From the NCBI GenBank assembly GCA_964035545.1, contig OZ037770.1:6820229-6884228 (forward strand): a stretch of 64,000 nucleotides of DNA. Direction: 5' to 3'. Each line of letters starts with the position of its first letter. The first letter of the stretch is position 1. Below, piece by piece: positions 24,701 to 33,500 of the stretch. This DNA is from Bugula neritina (Eukaryota > Bryozoa > Gymnolaemata > Cheilostomatida > Bugulidae). Position numbers and translations under genes: made by a program. The notes below the pieces were generated by a model, which saw nothing but the letters and a program-made list of their open reading frames with translations, was not told the origin of the DNA and did no database searches.

Positions 24701-26485
24701 TCAGATCGATCTGAGCACATTTCTCAGATCGATCTGAGCACATTTCTCAGATCGATCTGAGCACATTTCTCAGATCGATCTGAGATCGGTACATGGAAAG
24801 CCCGTGTCTATACAGTGCAGTTAGGTAGCAGTTGTGATCTAGGGGTTAGAGCAACCCCTAGATGTTTGCTCTAACCCCTAGATCACAGCTATTATGAAGT
24901 CATAGGTTCGAACCCTGACAAAGGCGGTTAATGTTAGAAAGAGCATCCAGTCATAATTACCCCTATTTGAATAAGTCCTTAGCCTGATTTAACAAAAACC
25001 CCTTCCATCAGTAGTTCTCTCACAAGAATGGCGACTACATCTATGGTGAGTTTTATATTATACAGTACAGTCAGTCTAGTTATAGTCACACAGTATAGTT
25101 ATAGTCACACAGTCTAGTTATAGTCACACAGTCTAGTTATAGTCACACAGCATAGTTCTTGTCACACAGTATAGTTATAGTCACACAGAGTAGTTATAGT
25201 CACACAGAGTAGTTATAGTCACACAGTATAGTTATAGTCACACAGAGTAGTTATAGTCACACAGTATAGTTATAGTCACACAGTATAGTTATAGTCACAC
25301 AGTCTAGTTATAGTCACACAGAGTAGTTATAGTCACACAGTATAGTTATAGTCACACAGTCTAGTTATAGTCACACAGTCTAGTTATAGTCACACAGCAT
25401 AGTTCTTGTCACACAGAGTAGTTATAGTCACACAGAGTAGTTATAGTCACACAGAGTAGTTATAGTCACACAGTATAGTTATAGTCACACAGTCTAGTTA
25501 TAGTCACACAGAGTAGTTATAGTCACACAGTCTAGTTATAGTCACACAGAGTAGTTATAGTCACACAGTATAGTTATAGTCACACAGCACAGTTCTTGTC
25601 ACACAGTATAGTTATAGTCACACAGAGTAGTTATAGTCACACAGTATAGTTATAGTCACACAGAGTAGTTATAGTCACACAGAGTAGTTATAGTCACACA
25701 GCATAGTTCTTGTCACACAGCATAGAACTTTATGTGGTAAAGTGTTTAGGAAGGAGCCCGTTAGGACAAACAATCTTCTTCACACTAGTAATACATAATC
25801 TCAATAGAAGAAAACTCACAGAGGCATGTCGATAATAGTAGTTATGCCCCCTGCTGCTGCGGCCTTGGTAGCTGTTTCGTAACTTTCCCAGTCTGTTCGG
25901 CCAGGTTCATTCACGTGTACGTGTGCATCAACAATACCAGGCATTACCACGCTGTTTCCTGCATCAATAACGTCCTGTTGAGACAGGAAATAAAATGAGT
26001 AAGATGTAGATATAGTGTATATAAGAGGTCTTTTAGTGCAGCGACACACATTCCTTATATTGCTATAAATAACTGCTAGGTGTCTTCACCTATACAACAT
26101 ACCAGCATTATGCATCCCGCAGAAAACTATCAAGCAACAAGTTTATTCTATTTAAGTAACAGTAACAGAGAAAGCGCAATAGCCTGACAACATATCAGAG
26201 AACATATCTGTCCCCATATGTAGAGTATCAGTCTATCATGTAATATAGCTTATTCATCATCTGAGGTACAACAATCCTGTTCCAACTCTAGCTTTCAGTC
26301 AAATTGGTTAACTTTCAATAGCCCAAGTTTTTTTTAATTATCTCTTAGCTTACCTCAGGCGTTTCTAAACACAGTCTAGGATCATAGCTCAAGTTTATAC
26401 TCTGAATAATCCCATCCTCAGATATTTCCACCTGCGCAGGTTGCAGTTGGTTGTCGTACAGAACTCTGCGACTTTGAATAATCAT
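9731..26485 (-). CDS. alln: Allantoinase, complete, 9 exons, 450 aa
   Basis: Exons in transcription order are 26485-26354, 25974-25820, 23343-23229, 13943-13797, 13643-13498, 11952-11766, 11485-11347, 10342-10170 and 9889-9731. Phases match throughout and total 451 codons including TGA. Allantoinase is a binuclear metal amidohydrolase that opens the hydantoin ring of allantoin to allantoate in uric-acid breakdown. The ligands are in place: [12 protein letters not shown] (H62, H64), the carboxylated lysine in GFKCF (K149), FHAEVE (H185), VETCHHYL (about H265) and SDHSPC (D312). The C-terminal [11 protein letters not shown] block is typical of the family. The length equals bacterial AllB (about 450 residues). 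Allantoinase fits better than dihydropyrimidinase because of [15 protein letters not shown] and SDHSPC. Intron 3 is 9.3 kb and contains another gene. No organelle-targeting signal is obvious, as the protein starts [13 protein letters not shown]. Confidence 0.95.
9995..10146. repeat. Minisatellite (gtgtaagtatatactactat)n
   Basis: About eight copies of a 16 to 20-bp unit with gtgtaagtatata. The array lies in the last allantoinase intron and begins about 24 bases from the 5' splice site of exon 10342-10170. Confidence 0.85.
11024..11212. repeat. 24-bp minisatellite in an allantoinase intron
   Basis: About seven near-perfect copies of a 24-bp unit containing agtccatgcagagtgttcac, flanked on both sides by a variant unit with cataaggatgtt. 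It lies in the intron between exons 11485-11347 and 10342-10170. Confidence 0.9.
12214..12330 (+). mobile_element. tRNA-derived SINE fragment
   Basis: A pol III A-box-like TGGTGTAGTGGTTAGAG is followed closely by a B box GGTTCGAGTCC, then by a body (gaaagcatcctg) and a tail (acaagtccttaacctg). The head and tail match the element at 24823-25000. The spacing between the boxes is shorter than in a tRNA, so part of the head is deleted. Confidence 0.65.
12703..12725. repeat. Poly-G-rich tract
   Basis: A run of about 22 bases, G with two interrupting A residues, lies in an allantoinase intron. It is a possible G-quadruplex site on the plus strand. Confidence 0.6.
12974..13418. mobile_element. MITE, 445 bp, 15-bp terminal inverted repeats
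   Basis: The element starts gttgcgtttatacct and ends aggtataaacgcaac, which are exact reverse complements. The interior has no coding capacity. It lies in the allantoinase intron between exons 13643-13498 and 11952-11766. No clear target duplication is visible. Confidence 0.75.
14600..14605 (-). promoter_or_regulatory. Likely poly(A) signal of the Kunitz gene
   Basis: AATAAA on the minus strand, 123 bases past the stop codon at 14728. Confidence 0.5.
14728..15597 (-). CDS. Secreted double-Kunitz protease-inhibitor-like protein, 142 aa, 3 exons, nested in an allantoinase intron
   Basis: Exons are 15597-15401, 15240-15049 and 14767-14728, phases match, 143 codons including TGA. The N-terminus [18 protein letters not shown] is a clear signal peptide. 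Kunitz domain 1 (about residues 27-77) has all six cysteines, the signature FIYGGC and an NNF motif; its P1 residue is Arg, which predicts trypsin-like serine-protease inhibition. Domain 2 (about residues 86-139) keeps six cysteines and an FLQC motif but has 12 rather than 8 residues between Cys1 and Cys2, five rather than seven before Cys4 and Thr at P1, so it is a divergent and possibly non-inhibitory fold. Introns fall near the Cys5 region of each domain. Similar proteins serve as defence, mucus or venom components, but nothing here shows a toxin role. The gene lies on the same strand as its host; AATAAA for its 3' end is at 14600-14605. Confidence 0.88.
15598..17824. other. Allantoinase intron 3 between the nested Kunitz gene and the first TIR element
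   Basis: AT-rich DNA with no coding exon that I can support. The part next to 15597 should hold the Kunitz promoter. Confidence 0.5.
17825..18324. mobile_element. AGATCGATCT-rich TIR element, copy 1 (500 bp)
   Basis: The ends are inverted repeats of about 27 bp: caccggcgttccatggatcg on the left, and on the right the reverse complement of cacgggctttccatggatcg. Inside the ends lies the self-complementary decamer AGATCGATCT or variants. The interior matches the copy at 23976-24806 over most of its length. It has no coding capacity, so it is a non-autonomous DNA transposon. No target-site duplication is obvious. Confidence 0.85.
20160..20790 (-). pseudogene. Decayed C-terminal end of a non-LTR retrotransposon reverse transcriptase
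   Basis: Minus-strand translation gives, across several frame breaks, a run containing [11 protein letters not shown], then [24 protein letters not shown] and [21 protein letters not shown]. This order is the usual C-terminal tail of RTE/BovB-like reverse transcriptases. Stops and frameshifts are present. It lies inside the 3.65-kb TIR element. Confidence 0.65.
20800..21300 (-). pseudogene. Decayed fragment of a repeat-associated protein of unknown function
   Basis: Minus-strand frames contain [42 protein letters not shown] and, after a shift, [18 protein letters not shown]. The order resembles a family of uncharacterised proteins that I recall as common in repetitive DNA of marine invertebrates. 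This is recognition by pattern only. Several stops and frameshifts make it non-functional. Confidence 0.35.
22319..23228. other. Allantoinase intron 3, AT-rich remainder
   Basis: No gene seen. The region 22500-22680 repeats short blocks around taaagctagtaa and attgaagctagtaaatt. Confidence 0.5.
23976..24806. mobile_element. AGATCGATCT-rich TIR element, copy 2 (831 bp)
   Basis: The left end is caccggctttccatgtaccg and the right end is the reverse complement of cacgggctttccatgtaccg; the match continues through atctcagatcgatct, about 35 bp in all. Near the right end the segment around cacatttctcagatcgatct is repeated at a 24-bp period (24690-24785). Relative to copy 1, this copy has about 330 bp of extra sequence towards its right end. 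It lies in allantoinase intron 2. Confidence 0.88.
24823..25000 (+). mobile_element. tRNA-derived SINE with a perfect internal hairpin
   Basis: The head aggtagcagttgtgatct with an A-box-like stretch, the B box GGTTCGAACCC at 24905 and the tail aagagcatcc to aagtccttagcctg match the element at 12214-12330. Its A-box region is duplicated as a perfect inverted repeat: 24833-24854 and 24866-24887 are 22-base exact reverse complements with an 11-base loop. Confidence 0.7.
25060..25735. repeat. 17-bp satellite (tagttatagtcacacag)n
   Basis: About 39 copies of tagttatagtcacacag, with variation confined mostly to the three bases after cacag (tat, tct, gag, cat) and a second variant reading agttcttg. 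It lies in allantoinase intron 2, about 85 bases from the 5' splice site of exon 25974-25820. Confidence 0.95.
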
Positions 26486-27448
26486 TTTCTTAATATGCAA
26501 ACCTAACGTTCAAAATGAGAGTTAGTGCTCAACAAGTCACTTACACGAAAAGAACTGAGACCTAGTGCAGTGGACTGGAAATTATTGTTGAATGACCTAA
26601 TTAGAGACATTATGCTGGGTGTCACGAGATGCTCATACATGACTATGACCCATAGAATGCGCTTCATCTTATAATAGCTGATGATACCAGTGCAATGTGT
26701 TAACAATAAAATGATTAACAAATGGTGGACCACAGACTACATACATTCCTGCATCGGCAAGCTGTAGCATATGTGGGGAGGTAACTCAAAAATACCAAAT
26801 CAGCTAATTGTAAACTGTTGGTTTGAAAAATGAATAAAATTAAGAAAACAAGTAAAATAAATGAAAAAAAAAAATGCAATTTTATTGCTAAAAGCACTTC
26901 ATTTGCAGGTGTATATATATAGAGTCATTACATATTATATACAGTTGGAATAATAAAATAACATATTTTTACAGCTTCTATACCCTTGAGAAAGCTTTTT
27001 GAGCAGGGTAAGGACTTGTTTCAGTGCTCTAAAGATTCAACCAGTTGTTCATTAACAGTTTAAATACTAAAGTAGCTGATAAATTAACTATTGACATAGA
27101 AGTTATGGCTCTACTAATCTGTTATATAACTATTATTGGTGATCATTGATTATTGCTATTAAAATAATATCTATACCAAAAGATAGCAAGCAGAAATTTA
27201 TACTATTTTAGCAGATGCATCTATAGTATTGAAACAAAAGTAATTTAACAGTTTGGTTTTTTTAGTAGCATAGGAGAGAGCAATTAACAAAAGCTGGTGC
27301 AGGCACTGGCAATGGCAGAGTTGAACATAGCACATAACTAGACTGAGACTAAATTGGCAATACAAGCAGCACCAACCAAAACCAGCCAGATAAATTCATG
27401 GATCTAAAACATGATTCAACTGCATAGTATGTATGTCAACATGACAGT
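26486..27448. other. Intergenic region upstream of allantoinase
   Basis: AT-rich and without coding exons. The promoter of the minus-strand allantoinase gene should lie here, and the undefined 5' end of the plus-strand retrotransposon remnant is also here. Confidence 0.5.
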
Positions 27449-29263
27449 ATGACAGATATACTTGATACTATACTGCTCCTAGTGAAAAGTCAGCTAGGAC
27501 GCACTGGAAAGTTCAGAAAAGTTCTGAGACTAGCAGAATGGAATGTTAGAACATTACTAGACCGGAATAATTCAAAAAGACCAGAGAGGCAGACAGCACT
27601 TGTTGCAAAAGAGCTGGGTCGATATGATATCGATATTGCAGCTTTGTGTGAAACTCAGCTTGCCCTGAATGATAGCCTTGTTGATAATGGGTACACATTC
27701 TTTTGGAGTGGAAAAGGCGAGGAAGAAAGAAGAGAATCAGGGGTGGGGTTTGCTATCAGGAATACAATTATGCCTTATCTAGAACAAGAACCCACAGCAA
27801 TAAGTGATAGAATTATAAGCATGAGACTTCCACTGAAAAAGAATCATTATGTGACAATAGTGTGTGCTTACGCTCCAACAATGACAAATCCGGAAGAAAA
27901 GAAAGAGGAGTTTTACAATAAATTGAGAGAAACAGTAAAGAATATATCCATCACAGACAAACTGATTATAGCCGGTGACTTTAATGCAAGAGTAGGGTGT
28001 GAAGCTCAAAATTGGCCAGGCGTTATTGGTAATCAGGGAATTGGAAAATGTAACTTTCGCCAAATTCAAGAAAAATGTGCTGAGCAAAACATGGAGCTGT
28101 ATGCTGTATTTATAGACTTTACAAAAGCCTTTGATACAGTATCAAGAGATGGCCTCTGGAGGGTACTGAAGAAGTTTGGCTTAACTGAGAAGGTCACCAA
28201 CCTGATAAAAGCTCTTCATGCAGGCATGCAAGCCAAGGTAGTGCAAGGTAGAGATGCTTCAAATGGGTTTGCAGTAACCAATGGTGTCAAGCAGGGGTGT
28301 GTTCTTGCGCCAACACTATTTTCATTATACTTGACCGCTATGGTTGAGGTGGCATTTCAAAATGTAAATGAAGGGATTTATATTCAAACTCGACATGGGG
28401 CTGACCTCTTTGATGTGGCTCAGTTCAAGTCTAAGACCCGTACTACCAAACACCTAGTCAGAGAGATGTTGTTTGCTGATGACAGTGCTTTGGTGGCACA
28501 TTGCGCTGCAGATATGCAAGTGCTGGTGAACAACTTTGCAAAAGCAGCGGCTCAGTTTAGCTTAAAAATCAACATAAAAAAGACAGAATGCATGTACCAG
28601 CCAATCAAACTCATCCACCCTCCACCTGAACCTGAAGTTGTCATGATAGATCAAGAACCAGTTGTACTTGCCTCAGACTTTACTTATCTAGGAAGCACTG
28701 TTTCCTGTACGGCAAAAATAGATAAAGAGCTACGGAACAGACTAGGCAAAGCAAGTGCGGCTTACGGTAAGCTGCAGCAGAGACTCTGGAACAACAGACA
28801 TGTATCCATCAGGGTAAAGTGTAAAGTCTACAGAGCGGTGGTGCTCCCAAGCCTGCTGTATGGAGCAGAAACATGGACAATATACAGGACACAGGTGAAG
28901 AAGCTAAGCGCTTTCATGATGAGGCAACTGAGAGACATAATGGCTGTAAAATGGTATGACAAAGTTACGAATGAAGAAATATTAAGACGTGCCAATTTGC
29001 CAAGCATGGCCGACATCCTTATAGAAAAGAACTTGAGATGGCTAGGCCATGTGCACAGGATGGAACATAGCCGGCTACCAAGACAACTGCTCTACTCTCA
29101 GCTGAAAGAGGGTAAAAGAAATACAAGGCGACCTAGACTCAGACTTAAAGATGTTGCTAAGAGGAATATGAAATGGAGAGCAATAAACTTGAGTTCATGG
29201 CAGCAGACAGCTGACAACAGAGCTGCGTGGAGAGCTGCAACCAAATCTAAGCCTAATCCATAA
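27449..29263 (+). mobile_element. Non-LTR retrotransposon ORF, endonuclease fused in frame to a truncated reverse transcriptase (604 aa)
   Basis: One uninterrupted ORF of 604 codons. Residues about 25-195 are an endonuclease/exonuclease/phosphatase domain with RLAEWNVRTLL, AALCETQL and AGDFNARVG, but its C-terminal SDH part is absent. At about residue 205 the frame passes straight into the middle of a reverse transcriptase (AVFIDFTKAFDTVSRDGLW, then GVKQGCVLAPTLFSLYL, then the catalytic LFADDSALV). It continues to the usual C-terminal NLRWLGHVHRME block. The N-terminal part of the RT and the EN-RT linker, probably some hundreds of residues, are missing. The type is RTE-like. The ORF is followed by a GA microsatellite (29290-29310), as is common at 3' ends of such elements. 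It cannot retrotranspose by itself. Confidence 0.9.
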
Positions 29264-30564
29264 AACAGTCATAGTCGTATCGACTGACTGCTAGAGAGAG
29301 AGAGAGAGATACTGCTCCTTATCAGACGTGATTAGATATTTCTCTTTGCTAGCATCATTTGTAATAACATAGCAGTGATTGTTTGCATTATGTTGCCCTT
29401 AAATTCTAATCTTTAAGTTCCAATTTAAAAGCAATGGTTGCTCTATGTTATCTAGAAACTCCCACTAGCTGCACCTTAATTCATATGTTACATAAATCAA
29501 TGTTGATATACTAAAGGCAATGTAAGCTTCTAATAGTAAATTAACCTTATACATATTGCCTAACCTAACTATAAACTAACTGTTGTAAGCATGACTAATT
29601 GAAAATAAATTATAACTGTTAGAATGGTTATGAGTAAACCGGGCATGGTACCACTCCAGAAGTTATATTTAGCTTTGCAAATTGAAATTGATTCAAACTG
29701 AGGAACAGCTTGTGGCATGACCTTGTAGCAGTATTCTTTTGATCACAGTTTATCCATTAAGCATTTACTACTAAACTGTACTAAGACAAATGTTCTTTTT
29801 AATTAAATAACAATTTAGGGAAAATAAGCGTGGGTTCTGATACTGCTAGACAGATGGCCTCATGATGGTGAAATGTTGAGTGTTTCCAGGAGCTACTAAT
29901 TCACTAAGTCTAATGTAATTGTTCTTAAGCGAGCTCCCGGAAGTATAAAAACTGCTAATAAGTACTAGAAGTAAATAGCGCTGATTCTAATTTCAAGGTT
30001 TAATTGAATGAGTCAAATTAGCTCACCTGGCTTGCTCCTAGTCTTGGCTATGACTATGAGTATGAGTACAATGAAAACGAATGCTTTATTCTCCTCAAGT
30101 CAAGGGTCCAACTGAAAGAGAAAGAACGTTTTTTTAAGCAGTTTCTCTACGTGTCTGTTAGTGTTTCACTTTATAAACTTATTATTTTTTAAATAACTGT
30201 GACTAGTTTTTCATTATTATAAATATTAATATTACATTTCTAGAACACTAACATTACAAAAAGACCATTATGATTATCAAGTGCATACTGATACTCACAC
30301 TGAACTGAAACTAGTTCAATGGATACTCAGTTTTACTGCTACTCCAAAACGAAACCCTAAAAAATTGCTCGCACTTTCAGTTTCACATCGGGCATACTCA
30401 ACGATAAACGATGTTAAACTGGCGGCTATTCTGGATAGCACCGACGTGGTTAATTGTTGTTTAAGGGTTGTCTTTTCATTTTACATGTGTAATAAACATC
30501 GACCTGTGTTCGTATAATAATATTATTATGAGCTTAAAAGGTTACTTTCGGTTCAGTTGTAAAC
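29264..30564. other. Intergenic region between the retrotransposon and NUFIP1
   Basis: A (GA)n run at 29290-29310 is the likely tail of the retrotransposon. The rest is AT-rich and non-coding; the NUFIP1 promoter should lie just before 30565. Confidence 0.5.
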
Positions 30565-33500
30565 ATGGCCAGCGCTACACGTGCGACTGTCCCTTCGCCA
30601 AACTTCAACACCAGCTTTGACAAATTTAATTCAGTCTTTCGAAAATCTAACTTATGGACAAATGTATTACAAGAAAGAGCTCACCCTAATGCAAAAAGGA
30701 AGCACAATTTAGACGAAAGTTTGTCTTTCTCACAGCTTGGAGTTCCACCAGAGAGGCACTCTCAGCTTCAGCTTGAATCTCCGAGTCGGTTAGAAACAGA
30801 ACCTCGCTCCAATTCTCGTGCCCCGTCAACAACATTTAATTTGTGGACATCTAAAAATTATTTCAAATATGATTGCAGATATGCAGGACAGCATAACAAT
30901 AACTCAGATTCTCTAACCAATAGGCTAAAGCGAGAGGTTTGTAGTTTCAATTTGAGTTTGACTCGGTTTCAATTTGAATTTGTAAATTAAAATTGAGTTT
31001 GACTAAAAGTAAATTGAAATTAAACTAGTCCATTTAGTTTTACTTTTACCGTTTACGCTTCAACACTAACACTATGACACTGGATAGTTGATAGTCACTG
31101 ACTATCATAGTGCATCTCTATCACTATGAGTATGACTATCACTATCAGTATGGTTTCATCCCAGATAGACGCTTCCCAGTTAGACGCTAGGCTAAATTTC
31201 CCACTTAGACGTTTCCAACTTGGACGCTTCCCACTTGGACGCTTCCCAGTTAGACGCTATTTTTTATTTTGGTGCTATATAATTATATAATAATATACCT
31301 ATTTATACACCTATATAACTGTATTCATTGCTAAAAGTAAATAGCTAAAATGCTAATGGCTATAATAGCTAACATGAATTAATAAATTATCTGGAATAAT
31401 CTAATTTTTATAGATTTGTGTGGGACAAAAAACAGTAATATATTAATAAAAAAATTATCTTTAATTAATGAATACTCATTAACAAAATATCTGTTCAAAC
31501 AAGAAGCAAAAAATATGTAAAATTAATATGTTGATGCAGATCAAACAAATGTATTTATGTGCTCAATACGTGATTTATTTAAATATACATATATTTAAAC
31601 AATATTCGAATAAATTGCGCATAAAATAGATACTGTACTAAAATAAAAAATAACGTCTATCTGGGATGACACCATCAGTATCACTATGAGTATGAGTTAG
31701 ACATAGAGAAGGCGTAGCACTAGTGACTAGAAGTAGAAGGACAATCAGATAGTCATACCATTGCTATTAGTAATAGCAATACTAACGTACGATAGTCATA
31801 CTGACTGTAAAATAATTTTACCCCTATTGGGAATTGAACCCCAGATCTTATGCTTGCAAACAAGTGTGCTAACCATTACACCCCGGGGACCACTGGGTAA
31901 ACACAACACTACACTAACATTCTAAGTATGAAACTAAAACTTATCCGTATTGTTCAAATAATCATTTTAATCATCATAATGATAATGGCTCAAGCTGATA
32001 GTGATAGACTTGGTTATTAAATTTAATATTATGAATATCCGGTAATCATGATGATAATGTTATTCAGTGAACCACTGAATGACTGAATCATAGTTATCAG
32101 TATTTCAGTTATTAATTCTGAATTATCAATTTGAATTTGTGGCACTGGATGACTATCACTATCAGTATGACTCAGCCTTATCAATATCCCTTACCATTTT
32201 AATTTTATTGGTAAATATTAATTTGTCTAAAAATTGATATAATACTAATAGTAATAGTAATAATAACCAATAACCATTAGTACTAAGTGTAACTAAATTA
32301 TAATTAATATTAATAATAAGAGGTTGAATTTGATAAATTAGATTGGTAATAATAGTAATACTAAAAATAATGCTACCAGTTACCGAATATTAGATTTAGT
32401 AGTATTAGTAATGGGTAGTTTTACCTAATTTGGTGCTCACAGCAAGTTATGACCAAAAATAATAGTTTCATGATATATGAAAATTTGCTATTTAGGGTAT
32501 TTTTATGCACTGGTTTTAAATGTGTATTAGAAAAAATACGGAATAAAGCTCCCTCAACACTAATTTGGGATAATTTCTAACAAAAACACAGATATTGTGA
32601 TCGCAGCTCATTACTCATACTCATGACTAGTGACTACACTATGATAATTCTAATCATGTTCTTTGCTCACGTAAAATGTAATACTAGTACTACTAGTAGT
32701 ACTTATAGTTGTGGTTATTGTTATTGTAATTGTTTCACATAGAAGTATAACCTAATTTTAATATTTAAATGCTTATACTCGTGTAAATAATTATAATTAA
32801 AAAGGAATAAAAATAGCACCGCAATAAGGTCTTATTAGTTCACTAAGTTAGTGACCATGGTCGATATTGAATCATTTACTTTTAAACTTAACATCAATTG
32901 ATGATGATTTAAAAAGTAAAATTAAAAATAGATGCTTCCTTCAGTTCTGACACCAAATTAATTTTAACTCAATTTCTTTTTACTTATATAATAATATATT
33001 AAACTAAAGATGCTTTGTCCAATTAGTAGGCCCTGTAACTTAAAAAGCTAAAATTTCACTTTAAATTTATAATAAATTCAACAAGTAAAATTGGGTGGTG
33101 TGTGCTTCCAACTAACTTTATTCTCAAATTTTTATTGTTATATATTATGGTAATTATTCCATTAATATAATAATTGTATTGAGCTCAATAGTATCACTAA
33201 ATCACTGATTTACTGCATGTAACTGTAAGTAGATATAATGCTTTTGGTATTTACATAAATTGTCTGTATAAATGCCATTAGTTTTGTGTCTTTTACTGGT
33301 ATACTAATATGCGTTGACTTCGTACTTACAGGTTGGAAATGAGTATTACTGTGATGCATGTGATAGAGCATTCAAGAATAGCGAACAGTATGATTTACAC
33401 ATCAGTGAGCATGAAAAATGCCGAGTTGAAGATTGTAATTATGTTGCGGCACCTAAGCTTGTTAAACTTCACTATAACATGGTGAGGCCAGTTTTTATAT

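Larger units (their letters stand above)
31030..32180. repeat. Cryptic simple sequence in NUFIP1 intron 1
   Basis: Irregular mixtures of actatcagtatgact and agtaatag-type blocks surround the transposon at 31152-31673 and the tRNA-like repeat at 31808-31899. There is no gene in this intron. Confidence 0.55.

Noticed and set aside
25060-25735. CRISPR-like regular repeat array
   Set aside because: Units are directly adjacent with no spacers, and the context is an intron of an animal gene. The same applies to 42200-42825 and 11024-11212.
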